Shown: positions 32,802 to 45,012 of the stretch, in pieces
Layout: each line of letters starts with the position of its first letter
Position numbering within the stretch: position 1 is the first letter of the stretch
Origin: Daedaleopsis sinensis
Lineage: Eukaryota > Basidiomycota > Agaricomycetes > Polyporales > Polyporaceae
Direction of reading: 5' to 3'
Assembly (NCBI GenBank): GCA_033807695.1
Contig: CM066304.1
Location: 1,488,001 to 1,552,000 of the forward strand
DNA: 64,000 nt
The notes under the pieces: generated by a model
Databases searched by the model: none
The model's input: the letters and a program-made list of their open reading frames with translations, nothing else
Told to the model about the DNA's origin: nothing
Translations under genes and position numbers: made by a program

Positions 32802-35800
32802 CGCGGACTGGGTGGATGAGGAAGGCTGTCCGAGGGGAGCTGTACGGGAAGACGATGGGAAGAGATCAGGAAGGCAGAAGCAAGGCAGAAGGAGAAGAAC
32901 AAGGGGCGCCTCACCCAATCTCGACTGCATATGTACCGTCCTCCATCACTCCCACATTTTCACCGGGGCGTACCACCCATATATGGCCCCCCATCAGACA
33001 TCATATGCCTCCGTCTGTTTTCGGTCGCCGCCCCAATCCCAGCTCCGCGCGCACTAATTTTCCCGCTAGTCTCCCGTCCTCGCCGCCGTCCGCCGCGCTC
33101 GGCGCACCCGTCCTCGCGCCAGCCCCCCGCTGCCCGCCCCCCGCCAGCGACGTCCCCCAGCGTGCGTTGAGAGCGGTCTCTTGTGCCCGGATCAGGCGAA
33201 TTCTCGTGCGATCACTGCATCAGCCCTTCTCTGCAGTGTGATCAGTTCGCACCGGCGACGGGAAGCGCCCCCGCTCAGGGTCGTCGTGATAAGGTGTGAG
33301 AGAGAGAAATGGGTTATCTGTTCCTGAAATGCCCAATTTCTGGGCGGCATCGCTCGCTCGTCCATCACGGCGTGGCCGTTTGATCTGGCCGCACCGTCTC
33401 GAATCTCAGATGGCTCCCGTGCACGCAGTCAGTCTCCATCTCGCACTCCACCGGCCGTTGTGTCCGACTTTGCACAAGGCCATTGAACCGCAGCGCCGTA
33501 AGCTCATCACGGCTGATGGCAGCTGATGGCACTCTTCTGGGCAGGCCGGACCCCGCACTACGTCCTCCCAGATCACGTACAACAGATGCCCACGACCGAA
33601 ATAACCAACGTCCGGAGCACTCCGAGCTCGTCCGTGCCCGCAGCCTTCCAGCAGAATCCAGCTTACAGTCGTCCGGGGCCCATTATTCCAAATCGCATCT
33701 GCCACCGGCTCGTCACGATCCAGGAGAGCGGCTGAGAGCGGTGCCCAGGCTGGATACCCACGCCGATGAACCCAATCAGTCCCGTCCAATTCTCCTTGTC
33801 CTCTGCGTGTTTCGTGTCTGATGCTCTCTCCCAGCAGCTGGCCACCGATGACGCGCACACCGTCTCTGCCGTCGTCGGCCAACTGCTCTCTTCCCACGTC
33901 CATCCATCCTGCTGCGCCTCGCTCGATCACGCATCCCAGCCACGCAGCACCGCATCCCAGTGCGTTACAAGGTTTGCGAAGGTCCCGAGACGCCCGTGCT
34001 CCTTCGGGCTGCAGTGGGCGTCCGCGAGCACCAACCAAGGACGACGACTGCCCTCCCCGTCCAGCCCGTGCGCCTTCGCCCGTGCGCCTTCGCTTCCCTC
34101 GCCCGCACACGAGCGCATCCTCCCCGGTGCCCCCGACCAAGTTCAGGCTAGAAGACTACCCGGGCGGGCTCCCCCACCTGCGTCCCCAAATCTGACGTCC
34201 GTTCCATTATTGATGAGGCCAATCTTTACGAATCTGACGGGCGCGCATCCCTGGCCGTCCCCTCGAAGCTAATCCCAGCAAGCCCCCGTCCCCCTCCCAT
34301 CCGCATCCGCACCGCCACGCCACACTCGCGACCCGTTTCAGCTCATGCGAGCCTGCCAGCCCGCGAGCACGCTTCTAGCTCCTGTCCCCGCTCCTGATCA
34401 GTGCGCTGGGATACCGGACGGCCTGCGGTGTGTGCAGCACGCACGTACGTACACCGTGACCGTGCTCGCGTTGGTGTTGGCGCCACGCACATCCCACATC
34501 TTACGAGAGAACGAAGCCCGCGAAAGATGGACTTCCCATCCGTGCTCGATCCCGTCCAGGGCTGATGGTGCCCGAGCGTGCCCCATGTCCGTGCACGCAC
34601 CCCCACGCCAATATCATCTCGGATCCGTCGCAAAGGCACACATGCAGGCTCGCCCACGCGCACTCGACGCGCCGGGGGCGCATGCTCTGTTCATCCGCGA
34701 CGTGCCTCCCCAGGAAGCTCGTACGGCGGGGGGCCCGCAGCACGCCCTCTCTCACAGACACCGCCAGCCCAAGGGCGCATGCAACGGTCCATCACCCGCC
34801 TGCGCCGGAAGGCGCTGTCGTCGTCAGGGTCCCAGTCCCTTTTCTGGAGCCCGCATCGGCGGGCGGTGGGAGCGGGCGGACGAGAACGGCATGCCCCCCC
34901 GCTTCGCTGTCACGAGCGAGGCGTCGCGACGGGCAGCCCGGACAGATACGACATGGGTTCGGTGACATCACGGGGACTGTACTTTGCTCGTGCCGCCGCC
35001 GCCGCGAGTGGGCGCAGGCGGGCGGGCGCACGACCTCGGAGCGCGGGCGGGCATGGACCATTAAACTTGTCCGGGAATGGGGCCGGCCGCGCCGCTTGCG
35101 GGCAAACCACTTTGGCTCGATTGGGGCGGGGACGGCGGGGGACGCGCGCGGCGCCTGGATGCCGGTTCACGTCCACATCCACATCGATATCAGCGTGTCG
35201 AGTGTGATTCTGCCAGCTGTCGACGGGCAGCGCACCAGGATCGCTGCGTGCACCGCGGATGAACTCTACCCGCCCCTCGGAGCACCCCACCGATCTGTTC
35301 GTCTCGAGCCCGCCCGGAGCGCGTCTGCCCGTCCTATCTCAGTGAACAACACACAGAACCGCAGAAGCACGCCGTGCGGGTGTTAGAGTAGGGCCCAGCG
35401 GACGCATCCTCCGACGGCGCACCGGAGGGGAGGGCGAGGGTGCAACATTGGCGGACGGGGCGGGAACTGCGGCGCCCTCCATTCTTCTCGCCCTCCCCTC
35501 CGCGCTGTCCAACGCGCACATCCCGTGATCGAAGCACGTCGGCGGACACCGCGCAGTGCCCTCTTTGTGATTATGATCACGCCCTCGGCGGCGGGCGATG
35601 CACACAATGCACGTCCGGCTGTGACGGCGCGATGGCGGTCGCACAGTTCTTTGTTCGCGCTGTCCGCCCCCCATCGCCCCGTCGCGGTCTGCGAGGCCTT
35701 CGCGGGTTCCTCTGCCTGTGTCTGCGTCTGTTCCCCAAGCTGTCGTCACAGAATATGATACTGATCAGAGTTTCCTGAATGCGCAGAACCAGAACGCGGG

Positions 35801-36386
35801 CTGCTCGCACTCTTCGCTGTCGTCCGGAGAGTTCGTGCATGTTCTGATCCACCCGGTCGGGTCGTACGCCAGTAACACTAACTAGCTTCCGACCATTCTC
35901 ACTTGCAAAACAAAACTGGGCGCGGACAAGCTCAAGAACACTGACGAACACGTCAGGACGGGCCCGCGGAGGTGGGCAGGCGTGCCATGATGACTCCGCT
36001 GCACACTGATAGGTGGCTGATAGAATCATAGAGTTCGTCTGCCAACGGCCCCTCCCACGGACGGGATCCAGACTCGGAAGCGGTCGGCGTCGAGCGCGAC
36101 GCACCCTCCCAGATCCGTGCACCCTGCCCGGCTCGGAGTCGCACAGGCTGTCAGCCATCGGCAAGCGATGTCGATTAATATTGGCCAGGCGTTGGCCACC
36201 GCGGCCAGACGGCCGGGACCAACGCCCCGCGAAAGGGAACGCCTCCCGGCGTCACGGCCATCTGTGACTCCGCGGTCACCGCCACATCGCCAGCCGTGAC
36301 GTTTGGGATAACCCAGCAGCCGACGCTGATTCAGGTGGGGGGCACGTCCGGACTCGGACACGGACGACTGGGTCCGAGTCCGCGCC

Positions 36387-36407
36387 CGCGTGCGCGTGCG
36401 CGTGCGC
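36387..36407. repeat. Alternating CG/TG run (Z-DNA-prone)
   Basis: Twenty-one bases of strict pyrimidine-purine alternation made of CG and TG steps, the classic sequence type for left-handed DNA. Confidence 0.6.
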
Positions 36408-37427
36408 CCCCTTCGCCGTCGCCGCGCGGGGGTCACAGTGCGATCTGTGCGTGCATCCGTCTGACCGCGGGGTGTTCCCTGCCAGTGCCTGACGCAGCCT
36501 GAGGCCCCGCGCGGTCAGATGAACAGGATAGATTGAGTGCACTCATCACCTCGCAGCGACGGCTTGGAAGGGAAGGGAACGCAAAGAGTTCTCCGCAGAC
36601 CCCGCCTCGCAGGACATGCGGTCGGTGGTTCTTGGTGCGTGGTTCGTGGTTCGCGGTTCGCGGTAGTGGGGTCTGCGCACACAGTGCATGCGCGGCGCCC
36701 CCGGGCGGATCTCCTGCTCGCCTGGGGAACACACACGCACGCACCCCGCGGCTCTGGCGCGCCCGCCCCAACTCTAACACCATCGCCAGGACAGCGCGAT
36801 GGACAGAACGCCTCGCGGGGTGTTCCTGTTCGTGTTCCTGTTCTCGTTCGTGTTCGTCACGGTGTTCGCCATCGCCATCGTGTTCGCGAGATGTCGAGAG
36901 CCCCAAACAAAGTTGGCACCGTGCGCGCGCCGACGCAGCGCAGTGCCTGCATTGTCTGCGGTGTTTACGGCTTCGGTCTGCGTGGTCGGGTGGCAGGGCA
37001 CTGATGTTCATCACGCTCCCCTGGGCATCGCCGCTGTTCGTCGGACGGGAGCTTGCCCCCCTGATGCAGTGACTCCTCCCGGCGCTCGCTCTAGATCTGC
37101 TGGGGCTGCCCGTCTCTGTGGTGTCCAGCGCCCAGCCCTCCATCGTCGCAATGCGCATGCATCGTCACGGTGCTCTATGCGTCTTGCTGGGCGGGCGGCT
37201 ACTGAGCAGAACGTCTCCCCTCGAGTCCGGTTAAGTCGCGGAGAAATGTCTTCCCCGTCTTGCCGCTCAGGGTGCGGCTCGTGTCGGGCGGCGTGTCCAT
37301 CTCGTACCATTTGCAATGCGCTCCCAGTCTCAAAGTCCCACTGGTAATGCATGATGCGTGTGCACATATTGTCCTGCAGTCTGCGCAGTTCCCATTCCTC
37401 GCTCTCCGTTCCCAGACGAGCGACAGC

Positions 37428-37455
37428 CCTCAGGCCTCAGGCCTCAGGCCTCAGG
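37428..37455. repeat. Tandem repeat of CCTCAGG, four units
   Basis: Four exact head-to-tail copies of the 7-bp unit. Two-unit versions occur at 7506-7519 and 40849-40862. Confidence 0.8.
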
Positions 37456-40400
37456 GTCCCCGCTCTGGGTCCCCCATGACTAGTGTCTCACGGCAGCCTG
37501 ATCTGGCTGGGAACGAGTCTAGTGTGGGGGACCACAGTGAATGCGCGCGTTTACGTCCGCATGGACACCCACTCAGGGTCTCGCTCCGTGCTTCTCCTGC
37601 AGAGCTCTTCCCCTGGGGAGCATGGTTCTGCCGCGGCGGTCGCAGACACGCTCGCTCACGGACGTTGTCTTCCCACATACACTCGCGATACCCCCTTGGC
37701 TCTCCCGCGGCCGGGAGAATGGCGGCGGCGACGGGTTTGTGGCAACGGGGACCAGCCCGAGGCGGGCTGCTCAATGCAACAGGTTAATCAATCGAACCAC
37801 CACTGCGGACGGGCGACCACCGGCAGCTCGAAGCCCCCTCCCGCGCGCACGTCCGGTCGTACCGCAATGACGATGGGCTGCACATGGACGAGTCGCGAGT
37901 CGCCTTCTGCGAGAGCGACATGTCACGCTGAAACGAAGGATGCCGATGTCGAAGACATATTACGGAATGCCCGGACGACGGGCTATCTCGAGAGGGTTAA
38001 TATCCCGCAGCGCCCGAAGCCCGCGCCGGGTGCACGGCGAGCTGGTGCAAGGCCCGACTGCCTCAGTTCCGAGCGGCGGAGGATGGCAAGACGTCGACGG
38101 TGGATCGCCCGGGGCTGCTCTGCGCCCAGGGTTAACGCATAATGCATGCCGGCCTGCCGCACACTCGGATCCTCGGGGCAGCTGCCAGTGGAGACGGCGG
38201 AAATGGACGCAGGACCGAGAGCGAGAGCGATAGCGGGCCTGGCATTGCCGTCGGCACCCCCACTCCCACTGGCACTGGCACATGCCCACACCCGACTCGG
38301 AGTGCCCGCCCGGGACGAGCAATGCGCTTCCTGCCCGCGTCGTGCGTACGCGTCGCATATCACACCCCTGCTCGCCGCATAGGGGGGCTCGACAGCCGAC
38401 TCGGACCCCGCGCAGAGGGGCCCACCCCATCGCCACGCCCGCCGAGGATATCGCCTTCCAAACACTGGCACTCGAACTGCGGCTCGGGCTCGCGCGGCAC
38501 ACGCACACGCACACACACGCACGCTCCGCGCTGCATAAGCGTATGGGCACGGTGGGTATAGGTCGCTGATCTTCGCGTCGCCAGGGAAGGCAGCACCCCC
38601 CGCCGGCCGCTCGGCGTCCCGGTGTGGTTTTGGGGCCCGCAGTGGGAGGCGCGGGGCCTGTCACGACGGCTGGCTCTGCCACTACCAGGCGTACTACCCC
38701 TCGTACGCGAACGGGTGCGCCCCTCCGCTGCCATGCTCGCCCCACTCGCACTAGTACGACCAGCCGGACGACTGGACCGGCCGGCCGCGCTCGCAGACAG
38801 CCCCGATTGGGGATGGCCGCCCGTTGGACCAGGCAGCACTAGCCGTGACGAGGTTATGACCCGCTTACGGTACCCTTCCCTCCGTCGAGCTCATCCCCTT
38901 GCAGCCAGTTCGACCCGACATATATTTATCCGACGCGCAACTTTATCCACCGCAGGCTCCAGCCGCCGTTTCCAACACGCGATTCTAGCTGGGGGACGCG
39001 CGCATATTGTCCTCCCGCCGCCCTCGGCTCCGCCGACGCTCGCCGCGCCCTCCCGAGCATCCGACGCCTGCATTCCTGCCGGGGCTGTCCGCGGGACGGC
39101 GCACGCGCTGCAGGCAGAATTCCTAGAACACGCCCCTTCTCGCGCCGCAGCTGGAGAAGCCGTGGGGCGCCCGGACCCTGCCCATGGGCCATGGCCCCCA
39201 GGAGTTTTTTTTCCTCCGCCCGCCCAGCACCGCTTCTCGCCGCCCTTTTCTCTCCGTCTTCCGAGGCGTCGACGAGCCGCTCCGCCCACTACCGTGACAA
39301 CGTGCCTGCTCCTGGAAGCACCACCATGCGAGTCGACACCGTGCCAGTGGCTTCGGCCACGCTCATCGGTCGACTAGCGGCTGATACGACTCGGCGAAGG
39401 GGTTTACGCCGTACTCGAGCAAGAACGTGATCACGCACGCCGTCCAACGACCGTTTCATCTAGGCATGGCGCACACCTTATCGCATATACGCGCGTTGGG
39501 GTTGGGGATACGCTTCCTCGTGGCACCATCCTGTCGTTGGAGCGTGCTGTCCTACAGTACGGGTATGAATGACCTTCGGTATGTATATATTAACTTATAG
39601 GGATCCGGATCTCCTTCCTCCTTACCAACTTCCCTTTCACAGCTGACTAGTTGACACGCAGACGATCTTTTTTCGCTCGATGGTCCGAGACTGGACGCGG
39701 TTGGCGTGCGATTCGGAGGGTTTGCCCGAGGAGACAAGGCGCAGAGGTCAGGGCTCGCCGGTGTCGAGTGAGGTATGTTGTCATCCTTCAGCCAGAACGA
39801 AACGGCACGCTTACACGACACGACATCCGAATCATGAAGAAGTGGGGTTCGTGAAGCCGGCCATGCTGCTCTTGCGGTCTTACAGGCACCGACGTCTCGC
39901 CCTCGTTGTCACTGTAGCCGACAACACCGCTCCTCACGCCGCGTCAGACGGGGACAGCACGCAGAATCACAGCTCCAAAATGGGCGGCATCTACGCGTGA
40001 TCCTGCGTGTGCGGAACGATGCATCCGTATTGATAGCGTGTCCTCCCGTCACCATGTGTCTTCGGCCTGTCCTCGACGATCCACTAGCAACAGGTTCTTT
40101 TGCCCAGGGCCATCGAGGACGAAGTTCGTACGATGCTATGTCGTTCGTTCCTGCCACCAGCGGGTTCGTCCTTCGCCTTGTCCGGAGGCTGATAGAGCGG
40201 GCGTACTACTCGCCCAGATGGAAACGTGTCGTAGATATCTCTCAGGTGTACGACCGGTGCCCACACGGGACCCAAGGCTTATTGAGAAGAGGCCGGTCTA
40301 CCACGAACGATGCTCAGCCTGACCTTGGAGCTTGGAGCCACAAGGCCGTCGTCTACAGCAGGCGAGGGGAGGCGGTGAGCTTCGGCGTTGTCTCGTGCAT

Positions 40401-41112
40401 CCACCTTCTCGACTGACTCGCCCCATAGACAAGGACTACCCCATCCCTCCACCTTCTTCTGCTAGTCCGACGCCGCGCAGAGACGGCAGGCCGCCCGGAC
40501 ACATACCAGTAGGAGCCCTCGACCACACATCAATCACCATCCGTAACAGCGCGCCCTGCGTCTTCTCGAACGTGCCCACAGACGCCAACTATCGTCCGAT
40601 GCCCCTTCCGAAAAAAAGTTCCGCCATCACCAATAGAGCCTCGCCCCTCCGCACCGCTGCTGCCCGCAACGTACCCGTACGCACGCCCGAAATTATGTGC
40701 CCGTGCTCGCAATCCCGATGCGCTTCGCACCGAGGGCCGATCGCCCGTCTCCCGGGCTAACCACGGCGCCCAGCGCTGCGATGGCGGGCCAGGCGGTAGG
40801 CGGTAGGCGCGTGCAATCAGACACGCGCGGCGAGTGCAGGCGCCCTCGCCTCAGGCCTCAGGCCCCTCCCGAGCGCGACAAGTGTTCCGAATGCGCGCCC
40901 GCCCCGTGCCCCTGTCCGTGGTGTTCGTAATCCGTGCTTCTATCCACTCGCGTGTCGGTTGGCAACGGGACGGCGATCGCGCGTTCCTATCAGCTCGCGG
41001 ACGCGCGAAGATGTCGACGGAGACGCGTGCGCGTGATGGGGCGTGCGTGCGCCCATGCACTCGGAGGACTTCCAGTGGCAGCGCGGGCGAAGAGCGACTC
41101 TAGACTGCAGCT

Positions 41113-41136
41113 GCAGACGCAGACGCAGACGCAGAC
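41113..41136 (+). repeat. GCAGAC hexanucleotide repeat, four units
   Basis: Four exact tandem GCAGAC units inside the GC-rich desert. Confidence 0.7.
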
Positions 41137-41280
41137 GAGCGCACGCTGGGGCTGCAGCTGGGTGCAGATGACGCAGGTGGTCCACGGACCTCTGCGCGCG
41201 GTGCGGGAGCTGCCGTGTGGCCCCCGTTCCTGTGCTGCCTGCCCGGCTGACAGCTGTCAACCTGAAGCGGGGCGATGGCT

Positions 41281-41322
41281 AAGGCGAAGACGAAGGCGAA
41301 GGCGAAGGCGAAGGCGAAGGCG
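41281..41322 (+). repeat. AAGGCG hexanucleotide repeat, seven units
   Basis: Seven tandem units, the second being AAGACG. On the plus strand it would encode a Lys-Ala repeat, but no gene supports translation. Confidence 0.75.
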
Positions 41323-43006
41323 GATGTGGGGACCTGCATGCAGGAGAGCCGCCGCTGCAGCTCGCAGGTCACGGTCGAGCCACGGCGACGGGTGCCAGCG
41401 AGGGGGGGCGTACCTGGAGACCCGCCTGCGTGCCCCCACCTTGAAGGTCTCGAGGCACGCATCCACGCAAGCATGCAGCACCTGTCGCGCCGTCGCCGTC
41501 GCGCACACCGCGGGGATAGGAGCCTGGAATGGAACGCCTCCGCCCGCGTCGGGGACGTCCCAGTCCCGCACGGCCCCGAGTCCGGCTGCGAGCGACAGCC
41601 TGGCTCGGGTGCTCGGGTGCTCGGGTGGCAGGAATGTGGTCCAGTGTGGAAGACGCGTCTCCCGCCCGGGCACGAACGCTCTCGCGCCGGCTTAGACTCA
41701 AGTACGTGTACGCCACGCTCGTCCGCAGGGCTCGCTGCCAATAGTCACTGGTCGACGACTGGCTGGCAATACAGATAGCGGCGCGTTCGCTGCCAGGACG
41801 CACGCACGGCTGCGGTGTGTTGTACGAGAACGGGACCCTGCTCTCCGTCTTGAGCAGGCTGCTCTCCGCGGGAGCTGTACCAGAGTCTTCGGGCGAGCGG
41901 GTCAGCGCCGGGCGCGTCGTATTTGGGACTGCGACCCTGACCTGACATTCGGTGGGAGAGCGTGGGGGACGGGCGCGCGTCCGTATCACGATTCCACCGA
42001 GGAAGCCGGGGGAAGTGTTCGTCCGCAGCCGCCCTGGGGGGTTCTGATGGACATGTATGGGCCTCGCTCAGCCTGTGTCTTCTCCGGCGACGGAACTGAC
42101 GGCTGTCCTTTAGACTCGAAAACTCTTGGGCCGCGTGCGCAATTCAATGAGGACGCAGACCGCCGTAGGCGCGGAAGCCCCCGGCTGCGGGTCCTGTGTA
42201 CGTGCGTGCTCATTGGACCGTCTTTCTGGGCTGACTCATGCCGCGCTAGCCAGGAGGATACAGCAGCTTGGAAGATGAGCACGCGAGACGGAGCCACGGT
42301 GTCGGCGCATCTGGGGTCGCCGTGATTTTGAAACGCGATCAGGAAACTGTACTGGCAATTGTCTGCGGTGACGATGCTATGAAATGTGCATCCGGACTTC
42401 GGAGGCTGCGCACGCCGGCGCCCACGTCGACCACATTGTGATGGGAGCCTAGGATCGTAGAAGCCTTCGATTGCACTGCAAGCCATGGTCGAGAGGATAC
42501 CTATCCCTATCCCGTGGCCTCTTCGTGGAAGTCTTCCACACGGTGCAGGACTGAAGCAAGTGAGCATGACGCTCACAACCAGAGAAGGCGGACGAGGGTG
42601 GCTCACACCGCTACGAGCGATATCATGCAGCGAACGGCCGTCCGCTCTGCGCTAGAGAGCCAATCGCACCTGTCCTTATCGTCAAATACCAAGCAAGCCC
42701 TTTGTCGACCACAGAGTGGCACCCAGGAGTGCTGGTGGCATGCTTCTGGGCTCATCGGGCGGCCCTGGCCCGAATTAGCCACACAACTGCACGGCCGCCA
42801 ATGTGGTCGATGTCCTCGGATTACGGTGCCAGTGACTGGTTCGACAGTGAGCACTGAGCGAGACTTGGAACGCAATTACGGGTGACGAATACCTGCGATG
42901 CGGACCAGTGCGAGGAGGACTTCTCATAAGGCTGTCGCGTGGCTGAACAGTATACCAACCACCGCCACTCCTCTCCGCTACATCGTTTACCCTGCGTAGA
43001 GGGACC

Positions 43007-44435
43007 ATGTCTGTGTCTTGGCTCGTACAGGCTGATGTCATCGCTGGCTTTTCGCTGCTGGGGTTTCTCCTCGTATCCATCCCGCTGTATTGGCATTTTG
43101 CAGGTACCTCCGCCCCCTCGGTGTTCTGTAGCCTGTAGAGCATGGTATGACTTTGATCCTTCTGCACAGCGTGGAACATCGGTTGTATCCTCTACATCTT
43201 CTGGATTGGCGGCCAGTGTCTCGTCCAGTTCGTCGATCTGATGATATGGAGGGACAGCGCGGCCAACGTTGCTCCTGTCTGGTGTGACATCGGTAAGTCA
43301 TCACCAACCGTTCTATTCCACACGGCGAATGCGAGCATGACCCTCACCGCTGCACAGCAATCCGCTTCTATATCGCATCCAGCCTCGGCGCGATCTGCGC
43401 GACTTTGGTCATCATCCGCCGCCTGTATCACATCGCAAGTGTGACGAGGGTAGTGATCAGCCGTACGGAGAAGCGGCGGAATGTCCTTACGGACCTCGCT
43501 ATCGGTCTCGGCATCCCCGTGCTCAGTATCTGCTTGTGTGAGTCGTCCCGTCACCGTCGGGCACCGAGCCAGTATTGTGCTCACCGCCGCCGCTCGGTAC
43601 GGATTTGCAGTCTGGTTCTACCAGAGTAACCGGTTTGAGATCGTCGAGGGCGTCGGGTGCGTGGAGGAGTACCCAAACACGATCGTTGCCTTCGCCCTCT
43701 ACATGGCCTGGCCTATCCCGATAGGCCTCGTTACCATGGCGTACTGCGTGCTCACCCTCCGCGCGTTCTTCCGCCAGCGCCGTGAGTTCGGCGAGCTGAT
43801 ACGGTCGCACACGGACGTCACCCGCGGCCTGACGTCGAGTCGCTACTTCCGCTTGATGGCTCTCGCCGGGCTCAACGCTTTGTCCTCTCTCCCTGCCGCG
43901 GTGTACGCGATCGTCTTGAACATCCGCAGCGCGCCGTTGTACGAATGGCGGGGACTAGGCGACTTGCACGCGGATTTCGGACGCGTGGACGTGTATTCCC
44001 TGGCAGAGTGGAGGCAGGAGCCGGAAACGGTCGTAGCCATCAACTACAGGCTGTGGACGCCGATTGCAGCTGCATTAGTGTTTTTCGCCTTCTTCGGTGT
44101 AGCGGAGGAAGCGAGGATTCACTACAAGCGCGCGTTCTCGTCGATCGCCGGTTTGCTACGGGTACAGGTCGGAAAGAACAAGCGGGGGTATGAAGTCATT
44201 TGGTATTTCTCAATGGTGTTGAAGTTCTGACTTGCTGGTGTGGCACAGTTCGATGGGCGCCGGACGCGGGGTGGCGCAAGTAACGCTCCCATCCTTCGTC
44301 CGGCATGTTGGGATCAGTGGGTCGGTGAAGAGTCTTTCCAAGGCCAACTCTACTATAGCTACATCGGTCAGCGATGCCGACGTAGAGAAGGAGAAACCGT
44401 CACCTGGCACCTTTTTCGAGTCTAGCCTCCCGTAG
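43007..44435 (+). CDS. STE3-class pheromone receptor (GPCR)
   Basis: Seven-transmembrane receptor of the fungal STE3 family, which binds farnesylated peptide pheromones and signals through a heterotrimeric G protein to the mating MAPK pathway. Model: join(43007..43103, 43170..43292, 43358..43537, 43611..44202, 44249..44435), 392 aa, in frame throughout. Family blocks: YIFWIGGQCLVQFVDLMIW, NVAPVWCDI, RRLYHIASVTRVVISRTEKR, DLAIGLGIPVLSICL, EIVEGVGCVEEYPNT, MAWPIPIGLVTMAYC, TSSRYFRLMALAGLNALSS and WTPIAAALVFFAFFGVAEEA. The C-terminal tail is Ser/Thr-rich (SGSVKSLSKANSTIATSVSD) as expected for a phosphorylated cytosolic tail. The last intron is short (46 nt) and its donor GTATTT is the least certain splice; without it the protein ends at 44230. 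Whether it is a mating-type B receptor or a non-mating STE3-like paralogue cannot be decided here. Confidence 0.93.
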
Positions 44436-45012
44436 GAGCTAGTTCACTGCAGCGCTGATGCCCAAGGACCAGCCTGAGGCATGAGGCCGTAGTGTAGTCG
44501 AACGTCATAGCAGCCTTCTCCTTTTTTTGTAACCTTCGACCTGAAAGTGTCTGTGTAGTGCATAATGTTCAGTTAATACTTGTATGATAAGACTAGGAAA
44601 CATCTAACCACTTGTTTGATTACTCAATCCTCTCTCCAAAGTTACCGCGACGGTCACATTTTCATTTGCATGCCGCCGGTATCTCGCATTTGTCTAGCTC
44701 CAAGTTCTTGAGTACTTACCAGTGCAAGCAGTGGTGAACGATGATTGCGAAGATGTTACTGTGGTTGTTCGGCGGACACGGTGGTCGGTGAGAGTCTGGT
44801 GCAAGTTGTGGTGCACGGAACAATCTCACAAGCGATCTCGATCAAGTCCGCGTCGGACCGGCGCTCGATCTCGAAACTGCTCACCGCCATCGCTTGCGAC
44901 GTCCTCGACAAACTCGTCGACATCGTCCACAAGTCGTCCTTCCTTCATCACCGCTCGTTCTGCCCCAATCCAAACACTGATACGACCAGAACAAACCAGA
45001 GAATATCAGCAC
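44436..45012. other. Intergenic region between STE3 and TRIP4-like genes
   Basis: About 575 bp. I checked both strands for short genes ending in Cys-aliphatic-aliphatic-X (pheromone precursors) and found none. The right half may hold the promoter or an unresolved first exon of the next gene. Confidence 0.5.

Larger units (their letters stand above)
32802..43006. other. GC-rich gene desert, right side
   Basis: About 10.2 kb upstream of both the GATA-factor gene and the STE3 gene. High GC produces many long open frames on both strands (for example 33406-34140 minus, 34565-35386 plus, 40934-41695 plus) with no motif, no consistent splicing and repetitive composition, so none is called. At 39,440-40,440 the GC is lower and intron-like signals occur, but no protein family emerges. 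Simple repeats: alternating purine-pyrimidine 36387-36407, GTTC-rich 36820-36890, CCTCAGG tandem 37428-37455, CACACG run about 38497-38525, GCAGAC 41113-41136, AAGGCG 41281-41322. Confidence 0.5.

Noticed and set aside
33406..34140. 244-codon minus-strand open frame
   Set aside because: Frames of similar size occur on the opposite strand at the same place, and no family or splice pattern supports it.
36799..37347. Frame with a hydrophobic N-terminus rich in Phe/Val
   Set aside because: The hydrophobicity comes from a GTTC-type DNA repeat, and the rest is Arg/Ala-rich noise; not a credible membrane protein.
39680..40416. Two consecutive open frames in a locally less GC-rich patch
   Set aside because: Intron-like signals are present but no start, continuous frame or family could be established.
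40934..41695. 253-codon plus-strand open frame
   Set aside because: It lies over hexanucleotide repeats in GC-rich DNA, has long overlapping frames on the other strand, and shows no motif.
44712..44735. Plus-strand frame ending Cys-Lys-Gln-Trp-stop just after the STE3 gene
   Set aside because: Not a CaaX box (Lys-Gln in the aliphatic positions) and no pheromone-like upstream sequence.
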